A stretch of 64,000 nucleotides of DNA. Source: Phytoseiulus persimilis (lineage: Eukaryota > Arthropoda > Arachnida > Mesostigmata > Phytoseiidae). The stretch spans positions 28,768,001 through 28,832,000 of the forward strand of contig CM075101.1 in the NCBI GenBank assembly GCA_037576195.1. Reading direction: 5' to 3'. The notes under the pieces are model-generated. The model was given only the letters and a program-made list of their open reading frames with translations, made no database searches and was not told where the DNA came from. Position numbers and translations under genes: made by a program. The number at the start of each line of letters is the position of its first letter. Positions within the stretch are counted from its first letter, which is position 1. Of the stretch, positions 14,200 through 26,242 are shown piece by piece.

Positions 14200-14205
14200 T
14201 TATTA
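14200..14205 (-). promoter_or_regulatory. Candidate poly(A) signal for the DEG/ENaC gene
   Basis: TTTATT on the plus strand (AATAAA on the coding strand), about 125 nt downstream of the channel stop codon. Confidence 0.45.
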
Positions 14206-14329
14206 CCAGACCAGAATCCTGTTATTCCGTCAAGTTCCGGAGCGACTCGTAGCTTTGGGGCGGGAAACCAAGCCGTCTGTGCGAATCCAGAGCTGAGGAG
14301 TGAAGACGTGGCTCCTATTGCTCCAAAGA

Positions 14330-17300
14330 TTAGGGCCGACAGACCGATCTTTGGAGAGCAACCGGTCTCCTGGCGGAAAGGAGACGCTTGGTGAGAATCT
14401 CCCGTTCACTTTCCAGTTCTGATGCCTCGATTTGGTGAGCTCTCCGGGATTTCTGGAGGTATACCCGCTCGGATGGGCTAAGATCCATTCGAGCTTCCAC
14501 CGCGGAGTCACGATTCCTCTTGAACAGAATCCAGATGTAGCGTACTAACAGTTCGCAGATTTCGAACAAAATCAGCGCCGTTAGGCCGAGGTAATTTCCC
14601 AGGTGACCTCCAACTTCCACCAAAGCTTCGGTATAAGTCATTTCGGGTATGCCCGTCAGGACTTCCATCTCAATTTGCTGTAAAGCGATAAGATATTCTA
14701 TTTACGGCTCCCGGTCTTTGACAAGTTTTCCGTCAGGCCGCCCGGACAGAGTTACAAGATTCCCGGGAGGTGCCAACGCTTCTGTTCACCTCAAAGTAAA
14801 CGAAAACTTTGACCAATCCAGTAGCATTGTTCGCGGCCAGGTATTCACGATCTTGTAAGTTCTTCAGGGAAGCCAGCCAGCGCGTCCGTGATGTCGAGTG
14901 GTGGTACAATGTCTCCTGACAGTTCGGTCGGCACATTCTTGAACACTCATCGAAGAACCTCCAGCGGAAAATCATTGCGTTACTTTTTGTCCGAATAAGA
15001 GATTTCTCCAAACGCGGTTGGGGAACTAAAATCCGTGATCTTCTCGATTTCAAGACCTCGGAGCTAGCCAATCCTCCGCAGTATTCTCCTCAGTGGAGCT
15101 TTCGATCTCAAACTTACTCTGTTGGACCGTTTTGCATCTTGGTTGAACAAATATATCCGCATTTCTTAACATCGTAGAATCTTCGTAGCCGGCTGTCTTG
15201 TATCAGCTCGCTCGGATCACAAACCGCTCTGGAATCGTTGGCGGCTGAAAGTTTGAGTCGGTGAAGGAGCTTCGGTCGAGGAAAAACTTCGAACCATGCT
15301 CAACTTTCTGTGGAGTGCATCAAGCTCCACAGAAACTGGTCATACCGGTCAGCTCACACGGCTGAGTAATCCATGGGAGCGAGAGACGGAGAAAGTTTCA
15401 GTGCCCCATTCCGTCTGGTGCGACCATTATCTCGTCATTATTGAGGCAGAATAATGAAATATCTGCCGGTATTTCGTCTCTGAGCCAGACGTCAGTCCTA
15501 TATGCGTGCGCTGTTTCCCCGCCGGTGGCTTGTCTCCGTGTGCGATGACTCAGCCTGAGATTTTTTTCACGCTCAATGAAAATCCGGAATCAACGAAGCC
15601 AAGTGTCGTCCTGGAGTTCATTCTCACTCGGAATCACAAAAGAAACTTCGACGAGTGGGTCAGGACAAGGAATGCGTGGATTCTGAATCGAGTTCGCGCC
15701 GTATAACGCCAGTACGGGTCTCACTCGAATGCCCTCTCGGAGGAACTGCAAGGACCTTCATGGTTCCTCAAGCTGTTTCATGTGTGCGATCGGGTGGCAT
15801 TGCTTCCGCAGGGAAGGATATGCGTGTTTTGGCGCCGGGGTTCGGATGTGGGAGATGAACTTCGGAAAATCAGACCGAAGTTCGGGTTCAGGGGTGCGAA
15901 CATTCGCAGACCATGCGTGTTTGCTTCTTCCATCCAACCCGAATGGAACTGACAGAGTTTCGCTATGTCAACACGATGCGCCGTGGCCGCTGGATTCCCT
16001 ATTGTCGGGGAATTCAAAACCTCTGATGGATCCATGATTGAACTGATTTTCAAACGTCCCGAGAATGCTTTCGGCAGCGTCTGTATACAAACACCGATGT
16101 GTGCAGCCGACTGCCCGCGATTGAGTGGTAGCGGTCGAGATTACTGTGCTCCGTAAGCTACTACCGCCGCAGCTGTGAGAAACCTCAGAGCCGCGAACCG
16201 GGGCATAAAACTGGAACCCTGGCCGTTTTTGACTACGATCCCAACCCATTAGTCTGCCTCTAGAACGACCCAAAACAAACGATCGAAAGGAACAGATGAA
16301 CAGTCTGGACCATGCACGGCTGCCTTCATCTTCTGCGGTGTGAGTGAGACGGCTCCGAATCTGTTAATGAACGCCCGTGCAGGGTGGGACTCGTACTCAT
16401 GGGTATGAAATGCCGGAGAGAAAATATCAGGCGTATAATTCATTCCAAGGGAACTGCCTTCTTTTCCTCGACTCCCTCGTTCCCAACGCGAGGTGGTTAC
16501 CCTCAAATACCAGGACATCATCCACAAACAACTCCGACGATGTGAACGGAAGTAAGGGGTTCCTAGAATGCTCCAGGTCTGAGATTGATTCTTAACGCGT
16601 CTTTCTGGGATATGGGTATCACTCGATATCTGAAGAGAATTCCTGGGGAACTCGGAACTTCCTGAAAGCAGTCAACTCAGTCGAATGAGCGCCCGAAGCT
16701 ACATGAACGGTCGTCCGCACGAGCCGAGAACTCCGGAGCTCTAGGTTGACCAGCCCTGAATTAGGACGCTCAGTTCGGTCGAATCTCTGCAGGCGAAGCC
16801 GAGCCACGCTCTTCCACAAATTCTTACCCGGCGGAACAGCTGGACAAGCCTTCAGCATTCCCGTTGTGAGATTGTATAGGTCAGCGACGGTGCACTCGCA
16901 AACCTGCAACATCCACAAGCGGCTCTTCGTAGATCTCGCCGGATGATTCCCGTAGAACTTCGACAAATAGATTTCGGAAATCCGAGCTACGGAAAGTCGT
17001 TGATTCATGGACTTCGAGAACGAACGCTCTGTGCCTCCGTGTTCTAGAGATTGCTACAGAATACAGATTTTCGGAATATGAGTTTTCACCTGCGAAATGA
17101 TCTTCTGCTGGCATGCCTCGAAACACGCGTGCAGCTCATATCTGTAAATCGACGACGACTCATCCTGAATTCAACTAGAATCGGCGCTCCCGATCCGGAT
17201 GGTGTGAAGAACCAAAGGAAGCTCGATTCATACTTCTCGCTCCTGTCGGCGTAGTCCATCGACTCCGGGAAATCCGAAATGCAAAGATCTGGTAGAAATC

Positions 17301-18882
17301 CGGGCTCTCGCTCAATTCTCTTCGCTCTGATGGCAACATACGTCGTCTCACCAACTGGCAGATTCACGGAACCTTGAAGGAATAGGCTTTGAGTGAGGCA
17401 AACATCTTGGGACAAGTGAGTAGTACTCGAATGTAGCCATCGGAGATTCTTTTTTCCCCGGTATGCTCACCAAATAATGGATGAGACCCTTCCCCGGGCT
17501 CATGGAACTTGAGCAAGAACCCATCTCCGTCACGCATCTCATCAATATGTTGCTCAGGCTCTACATCCAGAAGGAGAACCAAGCCGAGCCCGAACCCTGT
17601 ACTGCTGTAAACCTTTAGGAGGCGATAGAGAATCTCAGCTTGCGCGATTACGTACTGTACTCTTCTGAACGTCTTTGGTTTCACGCTTCTCCTGCGAGAA
17701 CATCATTCCAACCCACCTTCAGTCGATCGATTCCATTCAAGACGTCGAATGTGTGATTGCAGAACATGCACCAGCATCGCCCACCCTCCATGTCAACAAC
17801 TTCAGTAAAAAAAGACGCATTGCATTCCTTGGCCTTTATGAGACAACCTCGAAGTGAATCTAAAAATATGAAGAATAATCAGAGTTCTCCGAAATGCTTC
17901 ATTCGGCCATCGTTTTCCGCGATGTCAAGCATAGGTAACCTCCCTCGGAACGAGGGCTTGGAGCCTGAACTGCGATGGCTCCTCAGGAGCAAAGGCACAC
18001 TTGCTCCGTTTCTCCCGATCGGAGGAGGCGCAACAATGCCGAGCGAGACACTGCTGACCTCGTTCACCAGCAGACAGTATGGGAATGGCATGAAGACCGT
18101 TGTTGTGTTAACGGAGCCTCAGAGGGAGCCCTGCCAAGAGTCAACTGAGCTCTCGCGAAGACGAACTGTGCTATTCGGGGACGCATCACCTTCTGGGCTG
18201 GATGTTCTATCCAAAGCGATTCCAACTTCCACGGTCCACGCAAGCTCAGTTCCGCGAGTAGGCTTCGACTAAAATTCGACAAACCTGCGATATCGTGGCC
18301 GAATTCGTGTAGCACCTCCTGCTCGACGAGTTGTGGAATCATTTGCCGGTAATTGTCCGGCGTGAGATGGCTTCTCTGCGGCTTACAGAGATCCTCCAAG
18401 TCTTTCCGTTCAAGTGAGGTCAGATTCCACTTTTTGATGAGGTGCTCTTGCCGTTCACAAAGTGGGATCTTCCGGACAGGGTTCTTGTTACAAAGCGTGA
18501 TGGCTGGAAGAGACACGTTCCTGGGCTCCACGACGTTGGCTTGAAAAACAGATTCGCGGGCGAAGTAGACTTCGACCACCCTATAACTCATGTAGATGGA
18601 CAGCGCTAGCAAGAGAACGTAAATCGAGAAGAAGTTCAGCCTCCTGCAGGTTGTTTCGGGACGATAAACGCTCCCTAGGGCCGTGTCGGAGTTGACGAGC
18701 AGTTTTTCCAGAGGTTTGTTCTCGTCGTGATAGATGGACAATCTCCGCGCGTAATACACAGCCTTGCCCGCCCCTCTGTATTTGTTACGTAGGGCCGAAT
18801 CTTCGGTTTGGAGCTCCTCGGCAATCTCCTCTTGGGTCATTCTCGGGACCTCGTCAGGATCCGCTTCGTTGAAACCGTACAT
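14330..18882 (-). CDS. DEG/ENaC (pickpocket/ASIC-type) sodium channel subunit, 9 exons, 591 aa
   Basis: Exons on the minus strand: 18882-18285, 17859-17717, 17612-17471, 17372-17234, 17141-17090, 16903-16828, 15226-15118, 14958-14790 and 14677-14330. All joins keep phase and sum to 592 codons. A cytosolic N-terminus precedes TM1 (residues about 83-105). A large Cys-rich, multiply N-glycosylatable ectodomain follows, with the family landmarks KECNASFF, FHEPGE, GETTYVAI, a Cys-x-Cys stretch and a CRPNC turn before YFE. TM2 is at about 498-525 (GGHLGNYLGL..LFEICELL). The family forms trimeric, amiloride-sensitive Na+ channels gated by peptides, protons or force. The usual His-Gly before TM1 appears as ALG (69-70), and the Gly-x-Ser selectivity filter reads GLT (507-509). 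The start ATG at 18882 follows a possible acceptor, so a non-coding 5' exon is likely. The exon 3 and exon 7 acceptors are the least certain joins. Confidence 0.9.
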
Positions 18883-18903
18883 CGAAAGCTTCACAAAGTT
18901 CAC

Positions 18904-21900
18904 CCCACAAGAACAATTCCAAGAGCTGCCACTCTGGTCTTAGCGCTTAGTACACCTCAAGTTCAGCCGGCGCGTCCACAGTACTGCCGCTCGACCTCGA
19001 AACTTCTAATTCACCATCGAGCCGTGACGTTTATGCAGATTGTAATCCCAAGGTCGAGCTCTCACCTCGTGGTAAGGCATAGAGATTCCGCTGATAAACG
19101 TGTTAGCCCGTATTCCATGATGCGTGCTCGCATTGCCCGCTGCGGGAGGTTCTCCGCTCGACGGTTCTACCTGTTTCGGGAGGGTGGAGAATCGCGAGTT
19201 GCCCCATGAGGGTTCGGACGGTCGGATTGTCGCGAGAGGAACGAAGTGATAGGGTCCCCGTCCTGTATTCGTCGGCGGGACACTCGTGTATCGGAGGAGC
19301 CCCGGTGGAGGCACTCGCGAAAGTTTCTATGGGCTCTCTCAATCGTTTCGACAGCGGTTGATTCGCCGCGACGGCGAATGGTGTCCGCGCTGGGGAGTCA
19401 TCAGTTTCCAGCCGTTTGGGAGCGTATTTTTCTTCTGAATAGAAGAAGTGGAAAAGCGAGTTTCCGGCATGTGACGAGCGAGGTCGGGAAACATGCGGAT
19501 GGAATGCGACCGTCCCTCTATTGGGTCAATGATTCTTCCTCCAACAAACAGAGCGGGTTCACGTCAGTCTCGAGAAGTGATCCCGACGGTTAGGAACAGC
19601 AGAAGAAAAGAAACCCAGCTTCTCAGAAGCTCCATTGAGGCGTTAGCGTTGGCCTGTCGTCATCGAGGCGTACTCAAAGAGTGCCGACGACGACGAGAAA
19701 GACGACGACGCCGGGCATCGACCATGAAGACGGCGGCCATGACTACAAGCAGGATGCCTCAGCGAGCCCCCGATGAACCGATTTCATCGGCGCTCAACAG
19801 CTAGCGAGCTAGATGGCGTGCTGCCTGGCTCGTTGGCTGGCGGGGTGGGTTGATTGCAGCCCCGAGCGGGGCGAATCCATTTCGAGTAGGACTGGCGAAA
19901 ACTACTTCGTCGAGATCATCAATCTCGGCTAGCACTGGTGCGCAACCCTACCGCGAGCGTAGGTGTAACGCTCTTGTCTTCACCTCCCGCTAACTGCAAG
20001 ATCGGGGCCAGAATCGAACCCCAAACTTGACAAATTTCGCCGAAGCAGTCTCCGCACATCGAGAAGGTTCCGCGAGCCCCGCATTGCTCAATGAAACGGC
20101 GCAAAGCGGAGGCTCCAGAGAAGATTTGAGATCACGTCCAGACTGTCGATTATGTTAATCAGGACTTTTACGCGGAGCACATGTCCTCAGAGTTTCCCCG
20201 AAGGAGCCGGCGGCTCGGAGTGGGTCTGTAGAACAATCTGAGAATTCTTGCGTAAGGCACAATTAATCATTGAGCTGCAGGGACGGCGGTGCCGGCTAAC
20301 CCATAATTTGGGTTCGATGCGTCGTCGCACGTGTAGCTTTCGCATGATTAAGGATTGATCAAACACCCTAGATCAGAAAGAGTAGGCTCGGGTTCCGAAT
20401 GCTGGATCGAGCAGCCGAAACGACCAGCGCCTGGCTGAAGTCGACCGAGGCGACGGCAGTGACGAAAAAGACGACGCCAGAGCCGACGTCTTTTGGGAGT
20501 GGGAGTCGTGACAGGCAATCGACGCTCCACGACGACGTCGGTCTGGTCAACGGTCGAAACGATCAAATGAAATCGAGCGCAGCAGCTCAGGGCCCGGATA
20601 GTGCTTCTCGTGAGCATATGCAAGGGTTGTGTGCTGCGAACATGAATGGGTACCATGGACCCGATATATTCTCGTTATCTCGGTAGTTTACCGGACGTTG
20701 GAGCTCCCCGAGGAGAAGTCTCGACTTCCAGCAATCGTCGATCCCCAACAACACGCGACATCCTCGCCTCGTGCCCCAACGTATGACGCAGAACGACGTT
20801 GGCGGCTTTTGGAGTGAGTAGCTGGTCATTTAAGCGCCAACCTACCGACCGGCTCGGCGTAGCTCCACATGTTTAGGTGCTCCCAAAGAGAGTGCAACCA
20901 TTTGCCCGCTTCCTATTCGAGCGTGCAGAATCTCTGCTCCTCTACTGGAATACGTCTGAATCTCTCAGGGTCATGTATCCGAAGTTCCGGAGCCCGCGGA
21001 ACAAGCTCCGATTCCGAATAGTGCTGGATCACGAGCCTCTGTGATGCTCCCCTGATTCCGCGAAGTTACAGGACTTGGTCCATCCCCGCGATACACGTCT
21101 GTGTTCTGTTTGCCCCTCGGTCTACGAATTCTAATCAGCCGGCTTGTTAACTCGCCAATCGCGGTATCACTATTGTATGCACTCAGAGTATCGAGCACGC
21201 ATGCACGATGTTGTTTTCGCCCCACCCTGAATGGAGCTGGATTCTTAGTAAAGCAATGGTTGCCGTCGTCTGATTGCGGACCCGAAGAAGAACCCAGCCC
21301 GCTGAGGATCTCGACCGCAGCCAGGCAGTCCGTAGCTAGCAGAACTCCGAGCTGCAGGAGAGACAGAACACTCGCCCTCCACAGCCTAGGGAGAGAGAAA
21401 ACGGACCGACCGATCGCGTGAAAACCCCGACGATAAAACCCAGCGCAGCTCATTCGGGCTCTGACTTCGATAAAGTGTGCAACAACGCGAACACGTTCGT
21501 ACTCGCGTTGTGTTCTCTGCGTCCACCGGTGCCTTGATCGAGCATAAAACCCGCCGTCCGTTCATCCTAACAATCAGTTCTTCTCTGTGAGCGATTGGAG
21601 CAACTCTGCAGCCTTCGTACCTTCAGTTCGGCCGGAAGGTTTTGCAGTAGCTTGGTCAGGGTTCGTGAGACGCTTGGGCTGCCGTTGTGCCGTTTGTGAG
21701 GAAGTTCGCTCGCTCGAAGTGTTCCTGCTGACCCTCGCCCGTCCGAGTTAACTCTTCAGAACGCGTGCGAGCTACGCGAGTTTGCTGTCCCCCACGTCGC
21801 GAAACGGGTGCAAGGATCTCAGGAGAGAATTTCGCTCAAGAGCGAAGCTCGGCAACCTCGTTGAGTTTGTGATACTGCTCGGTTCCGACGAACGCTTACC

Positions 21901-22020
21901 GTTGGGGTGCGAGCACGTTCGCGGTACCACAACAGGTTCAAGTCGCCGGCTCGGGCGGAGAGATAGGCCGAATTCTTTCGCTGGCTTGGATCGCAGCTGC
22001 GGATACTCCGCCGACCGGAT
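18904..22020. other. Intergenic stretch between the channel and MADF-BESS genes
   Basis: This stretch separates divergently transcribed genes and so probably holds both promoters. Apart from one weak minus-strand ORF with a hydrophobic leader (20971-21453, listed separately) I see no convincing gene. Another short minus-strand ATG ORF starting at 19635 begins MELLRSWVSFLLLFL, like a signal peptide, but stops after 23 codons. No repeats or RNA genes were recognised. Confidence 0.4.
20971..21453 (-). CDS. Weak candidate: uncharacterised ORF with hydrophobic leader
   Basis: A 160-codon ATG ORF on the minus strand. Residues about 25-46 are hydrophobic (ASVLSLLQLGVLLATDCLAA) and could be a signal peptide or anchor after a basic N-terminus. 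The remainder is low in hydrophobic core and carries no motif I recognise, so only the first part may be exonic. It could be a chance ORF in moderately GC-rich DNA. Confidence 0.2.
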   Translation of the reverse strand: MSCAGFYRRGFHAIGRSVFSLPRLWRASVLSLLQLGVLLATDCLAAVEILSGLGSSSGPQSDDGNHCFTKNPAPFRVGRKQHRACVLDTLSAYNSDTAIGELTSRLIRIRRPRGKQNTDVYRGDGPSPVTSRNQGSITEARDPALFGIGACSAGSGTSDT

Positions 22021-22062
22021 CTCGCTCGGCGTCGACCACTTCTCGCTCGGCGTCGACCACTT
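22021..22062 (+). repeat. Perfect 21-bp tandem duplication
   Basis: CTCGCTCGGCGTCGACCACT plus T occurs twice back to back, about 105 bp before the MADF-BESS start codon, in the presumed 5' UTR or promoter. The two copies are identical, so the duplication is recent or conserved. Confidence 0.85.
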
Positions 22063-22166
22063 CCTGTGTTGGAACCTTGAGCACCAAAGTCTTTTCCACG
22101 GTGAAATAGGATCAGTTGGCCACTGAGGAACCTGCTAGAGCCGTTGTTTCCCGGATTGCAGCTGCC

Positions 22167-24342
22167 ATGGGTGACCCCCAGGATCGTAATCCTCAGGATC
22201 CTAATCCTAAAATGGCCGCAAAAGCGCGCATTCTACAAGCGAAGCAGCATGATACGAGCTTGCGGCTCATCGAAGCGGTCAGGGCAAGACCGATTCTGTA
22301 CAACTCCAAACGGGTCGAGTACAGGAACATCGAGCTGAAGACGAACGCTTGGATCGAAGTCCGGCAGCAAACGCGGATGCCTTCTGGTAAGTACCGAACA
22401 GAGAACGTGGTGGCATCGATTTTCTTTCCTCTAACTTGTCAACATGCGGAGCCAGAGCTCGGCGAAGCCTCTGGGACTTGACAAAGGGGTCGCAGGGCTG
22501 AAATCAATCGTCGAATTCATTGCAGTGGAGGCTTGCCAGAAGCTCTGGAAAACTCTCCGTGATCGCTTCATCCGCGAACTCCGGGTGACAGAGAACACCC
22601 AGAATCCCGGAGAAATGGAGGCTGCCGCTCAAGCTAACATGACCCCATGGCCATACTTTGATCGCCTCCTGTTCTACAAGGACTGCGGACGCGCTCCAAG
22701 GTACTTCAAATGTTCATTACCATCTCGGGTTTCTCTTTGCTCGAGGCATGAGTCGAGGCGTCCCATCGGAGAGTGCTATATTTTGAGAATGCGAAAACAT
22801 CCGCCACGCCGATTCCGGGTTCCGAGCCCCACGTTGCTGTGCGCTCTTCTTGGGTGCCGGGTGGCTGCGTCAACCCCTGTGCCACTAAGCCGCCTCGTGA
22901 TTTCAATACCGCCGTTCTCTTCAGGACCTACACTCGCGCCGTCCGAAAGCAGCGCAGCTCTGTAGTATCGACGTCCTCGGGCGACGAAAGCAGAGACAAT
23001 TCTGCTAACGCCCATGCGCTGTATTCTACGTCGACGTCGAGCTCGCCGATCCTGGCTCACGCGTCCTCTACATCGAACCTGGCTAGCACGTCCCGGGATT
23101 CGAGCTCGAACACAGCCGGGACCTCGTCTCAAGAAGCCCCTGCACGGATTGGGTTCCAGCACGAGCCCTCTACGTCGGCTTTCAAAGAAACCGTTGCATC
23201 GAGGCTCGGCAGGGAGTTGAAGACAGAGCCATCGGAGAACACTCCAAGCACCTCTTCCATCACTCCGGGTATCCCACCGGAACACAAAGTAAGACATCAG
23301 CGCCATCGAATGTGTCGAGGATCGTTATTTCACCGGCCCTGAAGGCGGAAGGACGCGATTCACCATCCTAACACATATTTCTTTCCAGGCTTTCCTGGAC
23401 GCGGTGATGAACAAAGCGTCGAGGCGTGATTCCGAAGCTTCTCGGTATGCCTCGGAGAGGACACCCCTTCGGGAGTTGCCTCCGAACGCTCCCTTCAGGA
23501 CAGAGAAGGAGCCAGGTAAGACAATGCTTCCATGAACTCGATTTCACTCATGGCTCTGGGCAGTTTCTGACGGCCTGTTCCGCATATCGTCTCCTCACAC
23601 GGGTCCTGTTCCAGCAGATGGCGAGGCCGCTTGGGAAGCAATGGAGGTTGCAGTGTCCGCAAATGCGCAATCAAGCAATGATGAGAATCAGTGCCTGGCT
23701 GGCATCGTTCAAGAGCCCGGCTGCTCTCGGTCAGGGCTCGAGCGTCCGCAAACCAGAGAGCAGGCCTTGGACCTCAGCAGGGACTTTTCGGCGTTCAGAG
23801 CCACTGGAAAACTCGTGCACGTTCCGAAAGCTCGTCTGGCGGGACCAAGCACATTCATGCCGCTGCGTGCACCTCTCGTGAGCTCATCTGTCGACTCGAG
23901 TGAGCTGTCGTCGATGATGCAGCGGGCCAAGAGGGAGTCCTCGACGTCGTCCTTGGAGCGTCCTGAATCCCCCGAAAACTTGCACGTAGCTGTCGCATCC
24001 AGGAAACGAAGTAAGTATCATATCTTGATGATTCCCGAACCGACCTCGATGCCGTGTTCGAGACTTATCTGTCCAATGACAAGGAATAAGGAAACCGATG
24101 CTTTCCGATCTTGACTCTATGCAGGCCAATGCGTATCTAATACAAGCGTCACCTCCGCAGAGACTGTCATCGAACAATGCCCATCGAAGCGCATACGCAT
24201 GGATGACGAGGACACGTTGTTCGCTCTCGCCCTCGTTCCTTCTCTGAAACGTCTCAGTGCTCGTCAGAAATCGGCTCTCAAAGCGAAGATTATGCAGAGC
24301 TTCGCGGATGCAGAATGCGGAACACCGGACCGATCTGAGTAA
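22167..24342 (+). CDS. MADF-BESS domain transcriptional regulator, 6 exons, 487 aa
   Basis: Exons: 22167-22386, 22526-22700, 22925-23288, 23389-23515, 23615-24010 and 24161-24342, with matching phases (1, 2, 0, 1, 1). The MADF domain (a Myb/SANT-like DNA-binding fold) spans residues about 34-125. It starts LIEAVRARPILYN, continues with CQKLWKTLRDRFIRELR and closes with WPYFDRLLFYKD. A BESS motif at about 442-478 (DDEDTLFALALVPSLKRL) ends the protein; BESS motifs mediate protein-protein contacts. Between them lies a long Ser/Thr-rich, low-complexity region. The Adf-1/Dip3 class binds promoters as activators or repressors and is greatly expanded in arthropods. The start is the first ATG after an in-frame TAG at 22107. 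The last acceptor was chosen because the nearer AG at 24123-24124 leads to an immediate stop. Confidence 0.88.
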
Positions 24343-25100
24343 TATCATTCAACACATCACGCCCGGCCAGAAAAGAAACCCACAGAATTAACATAAGTAT
24401 CCTATCAAAATTATAGTGAAAGTGAGTAATGTGAGCGATCCACTCGATGTTCAGCTGAACATCGGGCACTGAGACTGCGTGATTTCCATCCCAGTCGGAA
24501 CTTCTGCAAGTCGAAGGTATGCTCATTGAAATTCGGAAGCTTCTGAAGTTGACCAATTGGAAGAGTTTTGTGGAATTGAAACACCCTTGGGAAGAGACAC
24601 GCGGATCTTTCACTGCGTCGAAAGCGTGCTCTACGTCCCGTGATTCAGTTCTTCATAATCGTCGAGTGCTCAGGAATCTACTGACCACTCACATCTTCAT
24701 TAAACTTGAACTGTTGGATGTCGAAATGCTTGACTGCAGTCAAGAATTTGTGAGTGAGACATCTGGAGATGCCATGTTTCCTATCAAAGCTTCGGTTACT
24801 TCGATGAAACTTTGGTACATGGATCAAATCCTGAGATCAGATTGTATCGAGCCATTTTCGAGATGGCGAGCTGTAACTCTATCGTCGCACAGCTCACCAT
24901 CTCCAGAGCACGCCAACTTGCCTAGCCGTTGCTCTGTTCTGCTCCCTCGTCGTTCGAGGTTTCCACCTGAGATCTTCCTCTCGCGCAGTGCCGGAGCTGA
25001 AAATGATCAGAGAGTCTCGGAATACATCGATACATTGCAATACAATGATTGAGCTTTGCGGGGCATCGCGTCGGCCCTCGCTGCCCCAGATGAAAGCTTG
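24343..25100. other. Intergenic, nothing recognised
   Basis: Downstream of the MADF-BESS stop. One plus-strand ORF at 24519-25052 has no recognisable domain or flanking splice sites. I see no canonical AATAAA close to the stop codon. Confidence 0.4.
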
Positions 25101-25695
25101 GTTTGTTGAGACCAGTTTTCCGGCAAAATCGTCTCCTCGACAAGGTGTAGCGGATCTCTTCTTGCGACATTCCATGTTGAGGGTTCCTTGCCGCATGTTA
25201 ACAACACCGCGGGAATGTTCATTTTGAGATCAGTTCTGTGCCGAAATCGCTCCCCCGGCGACGGGCAGTGGAACTCTGTTTGCCGCATCAACTGTTGCGG
25301 AGGCCTAGCACCAGCAGAGACGCTAACGAAGGCGTCGAACATCTTGGGACTGCTGTTTGAGATAAGTTTCGCGGCGGAAATATTCCCCGGCAAGGCGCAG
25401 CGAGACTTTGTTTGCAACCTCTCATGTTGCGGAGTACCGCAACGCCGTACACTGCGGCAAACGAAAGTTTTGAATACGTCGAGGCTGCCTCATCGAAACA
25501 AACGATGAGGCGGCTTCGTTTCCCCAAAAAGAGTAGCGAAAATCTGCCTGCCTCACCTCTTGTTTCGGAAATTTGGAGCGGCCTCAACCGCCGAATACAG
25601 AGACTTCCGACGGGTTGAGACCATTTTCGAGACCAATTTTCAGGCGACATTGTTCCCCCGTTAAGGTGTAGTGGAACTCTGTTTGCCATTCCTTA
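25101..25695. repeat. Diverged tandem repeat, period about 115-135 bp
   Basis: Units beginning near 25101, 25219, 25354 and 25623, with a more decayed one around 25500, share an ordered set of blocks. These are a TTTGAGACCAG-like start, a GGCGAAATCGTTCCCC-like middle, then AAGGTGTAGTGGAACTCT and a GTTTGCC-like end followed by GTTGCGGA. Copies differ by many substitutions and small indels. ORFs run through on both strands, which is expected of repeats. This could be an old satellite fragment or part of a transposon. Confidence 0.75.
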
Positions 25696-25959
25696 TATAC
25701 GTGCATATGCTTTTGTGTAATTTTTATACAGGCTTCCCATGATCAGTAGACGGTGGCACTTTGCCCTAATATGAAGAAGCCGAAGCTTGAGGAAGCTCAA
25801 AAGTGCCTAAAATCAAAACTACGTTTTGGAGTTCAGCGCAACAGGCTGAAAAATATTCAAGAAGCAACATTGACCACTTTTGAGTTTCCGTTTTGAAGAA
25901 CGGATTTTTGTCATACTAAACATTGTAAAAAAAAAGAGGCCAATACTATTGTTGTTAGC

Positions 25960-26196
25960 TCAGACTTGGTTGCGGATATATTGGTTCACGAATGCTCTCC
26001 GGTAGGGTAACGTTATGACAGAGGGCTGTGAACCAAAATCTCCGCGACTCCCGCTCAATTGTCTTTCCATCACACACCAGTTCAATGTTTCCACCACAGA
26101 GTAGAGCAGCGCGAGGATCCCGCTTTTTGTTTCAACGGACGTATCCCAAACTTTTCCCAGAGCCATCCATCTAATATAGAAACCGTTCTCCACCAA
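25960..26196 (-). CDS. Unrecognised small ORF in AT-rich pocket
   Basis: A minus-strand open frame of 78 codons containing LALLYSVVETLNWCVMERQL, protein-like in composition but starting with TTG rather than ATG. It may be an exon or a remnant. It lies head to head with the broken plus-strand frames at 26243-26867. I do not recognise a family. Confidence 0.2.
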   Translation of the reverse strand: MVENGFYIRWMALGKVWDTSVETKSGILALLYSVVETLNWCVMERQLSGSRGDFGSQPSVITLPYRRAFVNQYIRNQV

Positions 26197-26242
26197 TATA
26201 CACCACTAAGCTAAAACAATAAAAGTACTTTTGGCAGATGAA

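Noticed and set aside
20005..20035. B-box-like AGAATCGAACCCCA resembling a minus-strand tRNA T-arm
   Set aside because: The T-stem does not pair and no acceptor, D or anticodon arm can be drawn around it.
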